Positions 44,552 to 54,346 of a stretch of DNA of 64,000 nucleotides are shown one piece after another. Positions within the stretch are counted from its first letter, which is position 1, and every line of letters begins with the position of its first letter. This DNA is from Isoetes taiwanensis. Lineage: Eukaryota > Streptophyta > Lycopodiopsida > Isoetales > Isoetaceae. A model generated the notes under the pieces. The model was not told the origin of the DNA. It ran no database searches and saw only the letters and a program-made list of their open reading frames with translations. A program made the position numbers and the translations under genes. Location: contig JAJEKV010000009.1 in the NCBI GenBank assembly GCA_021234155.1, forward strand, positions 11,478,546-11,542,545. Direction: 5' to 3'.

Positions 44552-47500
44552 TTACGGCTTTGTAGGCGGCATTTGAGGAAAATCGGCTGACGAGGTATTG
44601 GTACTCAATGCATGCAAGACCACAGACGTTAGCTCTTCCAAATCCCGATGTTCCACATACATCTGCTGGAGAAGAGCCTCGTGATTCTTTAGAAGAACTT
44701 TCATTTGTTTGGATATCCACTCACGCCCATCAGATGAATTGAAAAGCTGTGATGCTTCTTCAGGAAAACATCTTGGTGCCGGTCTTGCATACCATCTCCG
44801 ATGATCAATAGTAATATCGCTCAGCCTGCATGGACATAAGTTGTAATTAGATAGTAATATAATGCTCACGATTAAGCACCCAGTAATTAATATCAGCTCA
44901 AGGTAAAACTGATAAAATTACAATTACTACAGCCGCAATGTAACAACCAAACCAACCTATCTAGGATCCGACCCATATTCTTCAACTCATGTGGATGGAA
45001 AAAAATGTCCATAACACCATCTCTCCTTGGTTGTATCCTCACAACTTGGCCACAAGATTTACAAGCCGCCATAATGTCACTTTCTGAGATGGACGTGGAG
45101 ATGTTCGATACCCTTGCAACTGTAGTCATAAAAGAATCAACCCTGCTAATTCGCAAACGCTGACCATTCAATTGTATCCAACGGAAAGCCAAGGCATTCT
45201 CCTTTGCTTCTTCAGTCTGCAAATCACAATGAAAACGCATCACATAAGTAGAGCATGTTACTCATATTTCCCATACATATATAAGAGATGCAGACATACC
45301 ATAAATTCATATATAAGAGATGCAGACATACCATAAATTCAATGTAGGAAGAAATGCCATTTGAACTTTGATGCTTCACATATGATCCTGTAATTTCACC
45401 AAACACCGAAAGAGCTTCCTTGACCTGGAAGAGGTTCACATTCGTAGCTGAAGTTTCAACATATACTGCATAACCACAACCACTTGCTTTTACACTATTA
45501 TTTGAAACACCAACGTGTGTTGTGTTTATTGCTTTTGGAAATCTTCCATTTTCCGAGGAAACCAACAGCAGAAAATGAACGCGAACCATTCAACCGACTA
45601 CCATTCTTATTCACTGTTAGACCGTCTGCTGGATCGAAACTCAACGGATCTGTTGGTCTTATAGCAGTTCTTCCAGAATTGGCATCCCGTCTTTCAATGG
45701 TTTCTTCTTTCCTACTGCCAGACGGAACTAATTTGGACAGAAAGCCACTTCTGAGAGGGCTCTCAGTGGGCTTCGTATTCTTGAAAATGTTTAAATCAGG
45801 AAGCCAACCAACACTGTCTTGAGCTGGTGCTGAGTCTGTCTCCACCTTAAAATCCCTAATGGTAACATCTTTCCTCAATGCTTTGGATAGGCCCTCTGCA
45901 GTCTACACCATACACCAGAAAAAAATGAGCTCCATAAAGAATGAATGAAGCTTTAACATCTACTACCTGTTCATATGCAATATGTTTAATTCATGCAGAA
46001 ATATATGGTAATATAAGAAAAAACGCCTAGAAATGTCATCAGTGCCTCAGTTTATGCTCCCGCACTTCTATTTCACATTTTAGGTTTGTCATGATTTAAA
46101 ATAAAAAGCTATCCTGTTCCTCTCCAGAGCAGCTCTCAAGACCCTAATTTTGTGGAGATGCATGTGTCCAGGTTAATACTTATTGCATATAGTTATACAC
46201 ACTACAAGAAAAGAAGCCCCAATGACAATACAAAATTTGAATACGAGAGATGCTGTCGAACGTACTTTAAAGTCAATGAATCCGTATGTGAACCTTGCAG
46301 TTGGTTTCATTGGTTTCACAGCTTGCGCTCTAGCTATCTCGCCACAGTCCTCAAAAGCTTTCCTAAGATCTTCTTCTGTTGCTGATGGGTGCAAGAACCT
46401 AACAAACATTCCATGCTTTGGTGCTTGGACACTAGTTCGTAAGCTGAATCCTGCACCATCTTTTGGAGATAATTTATCTGCACTTAGAACTGTTTGGTCA
46501 GGGCTAGGTCCATCTTCTGAACGGGCAATTGATGATGATTGAAGAAATTTCTCGGCAGCATAACTACCAGATGCATCCTGCCCTCGATTCTTTTGCTGCG
46601 AAGATTCCGTGCCAAGGCTACGAATACGATTTAAAATATCAATATGCCTCTCGATCTCCCCTCTCGTCTCTCCTGTCATTTTTCTGAAGTTGCTTATCCC
46701 TCCAGGCTTTTCCTGCTCCTTTGAGATTTCAAATTCAAAATCAGAAGCAATTTTGTCACCTGATGGATTTACATCTGCCACTGCTTCTGGTGAAGAACTG
46801 GCTTCCTTGTCCTCTACCGTAAACTCCGCAGCATTACTATCATCCGACACCGATTGAGAAATAAGTTTAGCTTCACCAGACTCTTCCTTGCTACATTCTG
46901 ATGCAGTGATCAAGTCCTCCTCCACCTCTGAATCATGAGCTGCATTCAACAATTCTGGATTCAAATCAACTTCATCCTCTGTGGACTCTGCCTGTCTTAT
47001 ATTCCAGTTGCTTTGCAGCTCAGTCAGGATATCCTTCACAATATGTTTAGCCCCACCAATCTCACGGACAACTGTAGACAAACTTGGAAACGCGCCATCA
47101 TGAGCTGCCATGTGCCTGAGAGATAAACCATGCGAAAATCAAGCTTAGACTAATGACAAGCAACAAGCTTGTAATGAAAAAGTAAACTAAACGGACTTAT
47201 GTCATAAATTATGACCAATTTGGCACAGCTTTTAGCAGGGACAGGTGCCTGAATTAGATTTAGGCATACCTAATGCATCTTAGTTCCCGATTTATATTAC
47301 GTAAATTGATTTTTTCCAGTCTCAGCTTTTTTATGAGCCAAATATGATGGCCAGTTTACAATTGTTCACAAACATTTCCCAACTCAAGTCAAGAAGGACA
47401 GTCAATGAGACAAAGATCATGGAGGATACTACAGATGCAAATACTTCTGGCAGTCTTATGGTCCTCTCCATATGTAAAAGACGCCATAAATGGTGCCATA

Positions 47501-50053
47501 TCAATAGGCCTTCGGTGCTTAAATCAGGTCAGAAAGCCAAGAATCCCTGTAGATACTCGAAACTCCCTAAATTACTTTGAATCATCTCCACATAAATAGA
47601 TCTGCCATTCAGATATCAAATTTCAGCTTCAGCAAAGATACTTGACATGAGGACATACCCAGCAGCATGCTGGGGATTAATACAAACCAATTTATCAAAG
47701 CATCTTCTCCCTAGTTCCACATTCCCATACATTTTGCTGGAGGTCATGAGAGATATGCAACCTGCAAGGTTGGATTCCCCAGTTGCCTGTAATATATTCT
47801 CTGCCTCCTTGAAATAACAGGCATGGCCTAGAAGATCAATCATGCAATTATTCTGATCCATGTTTGGCTCAAAACCATGCCACTTGATTTGCTCGAAATA
47901 CCAGCAACCCTGATCCACTAAGCCAACGCGCTTACATGCGAGAAGGACAGAAAGGAATGTGACATTATTTGGTTTCACACCCTCCGCTTGCATCTCCTTG
48001 AAACAGTTTATTGCAAGTGCACCTTTGCCATGCTCTGCATAGCCTCCTACCATTGTCGCCCAAGATATAGCATCTCGTTTAGACAATGTGTGGAAGACTG
48101 TGCAGGACTCCTCCAAACTACCACATTTTGCATACATATTGATGAGTGCATTTCCCATGACAGTATCTAACTCAATACCATGAATGGAGAGCAAATGATA
48201 GGCATCCCTACCTTTCTCTAAAGTTCCAAGGCTAGCACAAGCTTTTAGGATGCTCAGAAATGCAGCTCTATCTGGAAGTATGCCATCACGTTGCATCGCC
48301 TCAAAGTAATCCAGGGCAAGCAGACATTCACCATGCTCGGCAAACCCAGAAATCATTACAGCCCAGGATACTACAGTTCGTTTTAGCAAGCTTTCGAAGA
48401 CCTTGCATGATTCTATCATGCTACCACATTTCGCATACATATCGATTAAGGTATTTCCTACTGCATCGTCAGTCAGGATTCCAATTTCTAAAATCTGGTC
48501 ATGAATAAGTCTGCCCTGCTCTAGAGCGCTGATGGTCACACATGCCTTCAACACGCTTAGAAATGTAACTTCATTTGGCTTTATGCCTACTTCTTCCATC
48601 TTTCCAAAGCAATTTAAGGCATGAACACCTTCCCCATGCTGGGCATATCCTTCAATCATAACACTAAATAGCACTACATCTAATATAGGTAGGGCATCAA
48701 AGACATTACATGCCTCATCCAAGCTTCCACAATTAGCATACATTTTCACAAGCGAAGTCCCTACGGAAATTTCATTTTGGAGCGCACTTTGAATAATTTG
48801 TTCATGAATGTATCGACCATATCCTATCTTGCTACCACAAGCTTTCAAGATGACTGATAACGTGAAATTGTTTTGGATGATGTCCCCTTGGCTCATGCTA
48901 TCATAGAGTTGTAAACTTAAATTCTCATTGGCATGCTTGTTATGAGCCTCAAAAATTGCATTCCAAGTATAATGACATGGTTCTACCACATTAGCAAAGG
49001 CAACATTTGCTTCCACTAAGTGACCAGAAGAAGTGAATACTCGAATAAGATGGTTTGCGAGCACCGCAATGCAATTAAGACCACTTTGCACAGTAAGAGA
49101 ATAGAGACACTTTCCAAGTGTAAAATCTTTCTGACGACTTGTACACACATGAATGATGTAATAGGCAAGATCTCTGGATATGGGAATCCCTTGTTCCTGT
49201 AAAAACTTCACAGATCTCAAAGTTTCATTTAAGCATCCCTGTTGACTTGGTGATCGGAAATGCCTGTGAACAATGAAAATCAATAATTCTAAACCAATAT
49301 TTAAATCAAGCTATTCTATCAGTGTTTTAGAACCATCCATAGTGGTGTGACTGCTATGGCGCTTCTTATTTGATCGATATTCAAGTGAAGCTTCGCACTC
49401 TGATCAGTTCAAAGAGATGGCTAACCTAACTAAATGATTGTGTAGAGCGAGTATAATAACCACTAATTCTTATAAATGAATGTTCTCATCTTTTATTAAA
49501 GTGCAAAACATGATAAGGCTTGATTACTACTTTTGAACGAATGACTCCACAAGAGCTGCACGCTCCTTCTTAGAAAGTCTCGCATGCTTTTTATGCGTAG
49601 CAGAGGGTTCGTCTGCAGCTGCATGTGCAGCAAGCCTGTTTTGATGGCCTTTGTTGTCTGCAAATAATCCAGCTAAGATTAGGAACTGTTCGAAACAGGC
49701 TAAAGGATGAATTTATGCAGCAAGCAAAAATCCAAACGGTTACTATGGCATCACAGTTCCATTCAACACCCAGCGTTTCTATAGCATTTTCCCAATATTC
49801 TGAAATGTGCAATGAGCACGCATTGGAGACCAATTAGTGATCAAATAGATGAGGCAGATAACTTACATGTAGATAAAGAAATTTTGCTAGAGAAGAAGAG
49901 GGGGTTGAAGTGGCAGCATGCCGAATACAAAGAGGGTGTGCCTGCTCGTAATAATAGACCCTGAATGTGAAGGCTGCCACTGCTCCATAGACGAGCCATG
50001 CCCGTGTTACTCACTCCGGCGACCGTCACGGATGGAGCTAGGCCACCGTGCAT
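44552..50053 (-). CDS. Three-RRM RNA-binding protein with organelle-type N-terminus (exons 50053-49867, 49657-49531, 47115-46266, 45902-45332, 45216-44957, 44825-44552)
   Basis: Six minus-strand exons joined by GT/AG introns with matching phases. Exon 1 (from MHGGLAPSVT) is rich in Ser, Leu and Arg and poor in acids, like a mitochondrial or plastid presequence. Exon 2 is basic (HKKHARLSKKERAALVESFVQ). Exon 3 continues it as KHMAAHDGAFPSLSTVVREIGGAKHIVKDILTEL, then an acidic linker and RRM1 with RNP1-like YGFIDFK at the exon 3/4 junction. RRM2 (GYAVYVETSAT to QRLRISRVD) spans exons 4/5 and RRM3 (ARVSNISTS to RRWYARPAP) exons 5/6. Product about 755 residues. One apparent +1 frameshift lies in the linker of exon 4, near 45560 (exon length 571, remainder 1); it may be a sequencing error or an inactivating change. 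Intron 2 (49530-47116) contains the PPR frame. Function: RNA binding, probably organellar; precise role unknown. Confidence 0.75.
45277..45340. repeat. 32 bp tandem duplication containing the exon 4 splice donor
   Basis: Two adjacent copies of a unit ending CATACCATAAATTC on the plus strand duplicate the minus-strand donor ATG/GTATGT. The proximal donor (exon end at 45332) keeps RRM2 in frame with exon 5; using the second would add 32 nt and shift the frame. Confidence 0.8.
47616..49263 (-). CDS. PLS-class PPR protein exon inside the RRM gene intron
   Basis: A single open exon of 549 codons with about a dozen PPR motifs in P-L-S order: repeated INMYAKCGSLEESCTVF, RDAISWATMVGGYAEHG, GVKPNNVTFLSVLLAC phrases, and an E-like C-terminus (LGRRCFDKLVCINPQHAAGYVL). 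It stops at SIFAEAEI with no E+ or DYW editing domain. Such proteins bind organellar RNA and usually specify C-to-U editing sites. There is no in-frame ATG before the PPR array: upstream is TAG at about 49320, and the first internal Met lies well inside the repeats. It begins at an acceptor (TTCACAG, exon from 49263) whose phase matches RRM gene exon 2, so a transcript of exons 50053-49867, 49657-49531 and this one would give it a start codon and targeting peptide. Alternatively it is a 5'-damaged PPR copy inserted in the intron. Confidence 0.75.
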
Positions 50054-50107
50054 CGCGAAGGAGAGGAAGGATCGACCATCCCATAGGCTAAAACATTGCC
50101 AACGTCC

Positions 50108-50123
50108 TTAAACCCTAAACCCT
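50108..50123. promoter_or_regulatory. Telo-box pair upstream of the RRM gene
   Basis: TTAAACCCTAAACCCT lies 55-70 bp before the start codon of the minus-strand RRM gene. AAACCCTAA (telo-box) is a known proximal element of plant genes for ribosome biogenesis, translation and cell growth, active in both orientations. Placement in a short 5' leader or core promoter fits. Confidence 0.55.
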
Positions 50124-52139
50124 CCACCTGTGTATTCTCGACCACACAACATTGGAAACCCATGTTATCCAAATCCTTAAACCCTTCAGTTATACTATTT
50201 CGAACCCAATAGCTCTTTTTGCATTTTTGTTCATTACATATGGTTTGGGGTGTCTCACAAATTTTTTAGACCATTACATTGAGGAATATCATTGAGAATA
50301 TCTCGTAAGACAGCCTGTGATCCATTGCCTCCAAATCAAGATGGGGTCAAACAACCTCCATTTGACCCGCATCACAAGGTAGTACTCCTAAACAAACAAT
50401 TTCATTGTTGTAAGAGTAGTCAATGTCTGTTACATAAACAACACTTTAAAAACACTAATTTCTGATACAACGGTATTGCCCAACAACATCTTTTCTATAG
50501 AATAGAGCTTGGGGAGTCGAACCCCAACAAGATCCATGCTCTTCTACACATATCAGACATTTCAAAGCAACACAGCTCTATTAAATGAACAAATGCATCT
50601 AGTAAAGAACATATCAATACAAAGGAATACAAAGGATCATCTGGTAAGGGACATGGTTTTTTACACACAAATTTAGAAGCATCGCCCGTATGAGCAACCT
50701 CAAAACTTTGTTTCTGCATTGAAAACTGGCATAGTTCTCAAACAAACAATGAACTAGCCTCAGAAGAGAACTTGAGCGGAATGGAACCTCTTGGGCATCT
50801 GGCCTCCTGCTCAACAAGAAGCACAAAGAACTGGAGGTAACACAGATAGAGGGATGCACTAGAGCTCCCTCTATTTTCGACCCTATGATATTCATGCCTT
50901 GCCAAAAAGATTGCATCCTTCTTTTTCTTTTTCAGGTGTAATAACCCTTCAAATTTGAGTGCATTTCAAGTTTGAGCTTGTGATCTATGTCAAATCTGCT
51001 TTTTGTCTGCAGGAATGAAGAGGCTCATCGTGTTTGGTCCCTACTGAAACAACACTAAAGAATTCCTTATTAGGGCCATAGGCTTAGCAAGGCAAGCATT
51101 GCAAAAGATGCTAGTTTTTTGTCAAGTGCAAAGAGTAGTCCTGTATTATCAACAGCTGGCTCAAAAATGACAACAAAGCACAATCCCTTTAATCTGATAG
51201 AAGTGAAATGGCTGATGAACTTTTCAATAAGAATTTTGTTTTTCCTGATTATATGGTTGCTACACAGTCTGCCAAAGCCAACAAACGACCACACAGTGCC
51301 CCCAAGCAGAGTTCAAGAGCTCATGAAGGAATTCCTTATGTTCTAGAAGACGAAATTTCATCTCTATCTCTCTTTCTGTGATGGAGGTAAAGTCAAGCTC
51401 GAGGTGATCACAATTGCAAAAACATAACTCGCATGTATTGTTTAACAAGGGTATGCCATGGACCTACCTCATTGACAGATCATCTTTAAGGGACAACCAA
51501 TCTGTAATTTCTATTATGATGATCTGCACAGGCATTTTTGTCTTTTGAGGAATTACCTGGGACATGGTTTCACTGCTCTCTAGGTTATTGCTACTGCAAT
51601 ATTCCATGGTATGGTATAATGTGTCGTGGCTTGCATTTAGGATTCTATTGATGATCTATGGCTTTGAACATCTGTGAGCCATTCAATTGCTTCTATTTTG
51701 CAATTGCCATGCTTTGCATAGCCATTATTGTAGCCTTGAAATTCTAGGCATCTTTTATTATGAAAATTCCATTACGGATTATAAAACCTAAAAGTTTTAA
51801 AGCATGGACTTGGAAATTTCCATCTTCTATAAACCCAACCAAATCCTCCCTCTAAGATGACCTCCTCCCTCTCAAAGAGTAAATTCGCAGGCTACAAATA
51901 AGTCATGGTGGTGGACACCAACCATTTTTGGGGTGCTCACACAATTCAACTCTGCTTCTGTGATTTAGCAGTGTTTCTCTATCTCTCCTCTCTCTTATCC
52001 TTTCTCTCATTAGGGTTTTGCCTCCAGCTCCCAGATTGTTGTGCACGCGGGTTTTTGAGTCCCCAAATTGGATTCTAAGCATTGAAAGCAACATTTCTCT
52101 CTTGCCCTAATTTCTGCTTAGACCTCGCCCCCCACACCT
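50124..52139. other. Intergenic stretch without a supported gene
   Basis: Short frames on both strands do not resemble known proteins. A pyrimidine-rich 5' UTR-like segment with TTAGGGTTTTGCC and GCCCTAATTTCTGC occurs at about 51960-52120, just before the LINE ORF1 relic, and may be its leader. Confidence 0.45.
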
Positions 52140-53769
52140 TAAAAATCCATGGCTACTTTTGTAACCCCCTACCCTGCCCTGATCCTAGTCTAGATGCCCA
52201 GCCCCCCATGACCTGGCCTCATGCCCAGGAAGACTGACAGCCTGAGACCCCCTCGCATGATGATCTCTCTGGGAGGAGCATGTAGGTGGGCCACCAGAAA
52301 ATATTCCAGAGCAGACGGTAAGGACAAGGGAGAGGCCTCTTGCATGCGGAAGGAGGCACAGGCAAAAACCTAATCAACAAGATAGCCCCAAGAGCAAGCT
52401 AACTACCGCTTAGACCTGACGGGAAACCAGGTGTGGATTGAGGTTTTGAAGCAACTAAAGTAGGAATTGAGGATAAGAGGGCCTGAATTGCAAGCCTGAT
52501 AGAAGAGGTACGGATTTCAGTACCCCGGATGCTCAGAAGACAGTTGGCAGCAGAGAAGCAGGGGATTGTAGAGCTGGAGATCCACACATAGCAGCTGGAA
52601 GATGGTCTCCGCTTGATGCACTTTGTTTGAGCGGCAACAGGAGAAGCAGGGTCTCGTTGACCAGTAGCTCGCGTGGACTCCCTCTCCACAGCCATAAGGC
52701 AGGGTGCGAAACAGGAGACAATGGCAACCATCTCCTGGCTTCAAGCTGAGGAGGTCGTCACCATGATGCGAGCCATCCAGGCTGCTTTCAAGAAAGCCAA
52801 TCACAGCTGAGAGTCCGCCAGGATAGGGTCGAGACACGACAAGTACCCTCACCAGAAATGAACTCTATCTTGGACACCTGCTTGTAGAACCTCGAGCACA
52901 ACTTCGCTACTCGAGATCGTGAATTGCAGGAGTTGTGGGCAGTCGTCACCCAGCAAGGTAAGGGCCTCCATGCAACAGCTGCAGTGGTGTCTGCATGACT
53001 GGCAAGACAGCAACGAGTTGAACAAGAGTTGAGCTTTGGGCTCCAGAAAGGAGAAGCCAAAGCACAGGCCACGGTAGTCCCACATGCCCAGCAGTCTACA
53101 TGACGCCAGTCAAGGCCAACCACAACTGCATCATCAAGTTGTCTAATACCACAACTGCCCCAGCGCAGGCCACAACCAATGCTACCCGGCCACAAACAGC
53201 ACCTGCCGCATCAGCCAGCATCGATCTAAGCATCAAAAGCTCAAAGAGCGAAGACGTAAGAGCCACAATCTGGCAGTGTGCGGCCTGGTAGAGGAGGCAG
53301 GAGAGAACCTCATCTACCAGCTTCAGATACCAATCGTTGCTCGAATGACGTTCTATACACCCATATACATTGTTAGAACAAGCCGCCATGGAGCTCAGTA
53401 TCTTAACTGCTCCCAGATAGCCATATTCATGATCAGGGGTGTACAAGAGCAAGCAACCATTCTGCGTCAAGGAAGGCAGCTGCAGGGGACCGCCCTATAT
53501 GTTGATCAAGATCTGGCTCCTGCACAGCAAGAAGATCGCAGGCACGAGTTAGACAAAGGTCAATAGCGTCCGGAAATAAGGAGGAGCTGCATGACTTGAT
53601 CTGGGGCAAGATGCAAATCTTCCAGCCATCAAACGCTGCTGCAAGTACTGCAAACCCTCAGAGCCCTGCTGCTAAAGCCCCAATCGCTCCAGCCCATGCC
53701 ACTCCTGCAACCACCACAAATGCACACCTACAGTCGTTGCCTCATCTGCCACTACCTGCACACCGCATG
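52140..53769 (+). pseudogene. Decayed LINE ORF1-like gene
   Basis: Starting at ATG 52150 (MATFVTPYPALILV), one frame can be followed through many single stop codons. Pieces include DGKPGVD, RMLRRQLAAEKQGIVELEIHT and MATISWLQAEEVVTMMRAIQAAFKKANHS. A downstream block at 53276-53566 reads RQGRQLQGTALYVDQDLAPAQQEDRRHEL, which resembles the C-terminal domain of L1-type ORF1 proteins (RGTxIYxxEDLxPxxQExRR). Many stops are TAG/TGA where CAG, CAA, CGA or TGG would fit, as expected from deamination of methylated cytosine. It is interrupted at 53770 by the copia LTR. Confidence 0.55.
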
Positions 53770-54320
53770 TGTTAATATTTCATGTTATAACAGTTGATAA
53801 ATTACTCTGGTGATCACAGTGGTTGCATGCAGAACTGATAAGCTGAGCCTTGATGAATAGATCATGATGGTCTATGATTGTAAAGTTGATCCTTGATGAA
53901 TAGACTATGATGGTCTATGATTGTAACCTAGGTTTATATTCAACTAGGTTATATATAGCTCAAGAGTATGATTATGGCTCGAAGGCTATGAAGAGAATAT
54001 TTATATTTAGAATAATGAGGACGGTCGAATAGGTTCGAGCCAAAACTAATATGAAATTTAGGTCGGCCACTCGGCCCGGATGCAGTAGAGGTCAGTCTGG
54101 CTATCAGGTCGGATCTTGAACTATAAATTAAGAAGCTTGGGCTCGCATGGAAATAACGGTCCTAGCTGGTTAAGTCATTCTTTTGAATATTGTTTACTAT
54201 AGCACTGATCATGGTTTAATAGTAGTCTTCAAGAAATTACGTGATTACCTATTTGATCTAGCTATTGTTACAACTTGGATTTGATTAAGTTCTTGAATAC
54301 TCTATAGACAAAAAATTTCA
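53770..54320 (+). mobile_element. 5' LTR of a Ty1/copia element
   Basis: Starts TGTTAATATTTC, ends TTTCA directly before the primer-binding site, giving the canonical TG...CA LTR of 551 bp. A TATA box (TTATATATAG, about 53949) sits in the LTR. A roughly 45 bp unit containing TGATGAATAGA and GATGGTCTATGATTG is repeated in tandem at about 53849-53933. No matching 3' LTR is present within the window. Confidence 0.7.
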
Positions 54321-54321
54321 T

Positions 54322-54333
54322 TGGTATCAGAGC
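54322..54333 (+). promoter_or_regulatory. Primer-binding site (initiator Met tRNA)
   Basis: TGGTATCAGAGC, the exact complement of the plant initiator-methionine tRNA 3' end used by most copia elements, one base after the LTR. Confidence 0.9.
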
Positions 54334-54346
54334 CAGGTTTGCTAAC

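Noticed and set aside
44379-44720. 113-codon minus frame overlapping the last RRM exon
   Set aside because: The alternative frame continues RRM3 and joins in phase to exon 5; this one does not.
45277-45902. Second splice donor compensating the +1 frameshift of the RRM exon
   Set aside because: The total length would become a multiple of three, but the shift would fall after RRM2 and put exon 5 out of frame, so it does not rescue the protein.
49591-49833. 80-codon minus frame over RRM gene exon 2
   Set aside because: A different frame of the same exon (KGHQNRLAAHAAADE...) joins in phase on both sides and continues into a conserved segment.
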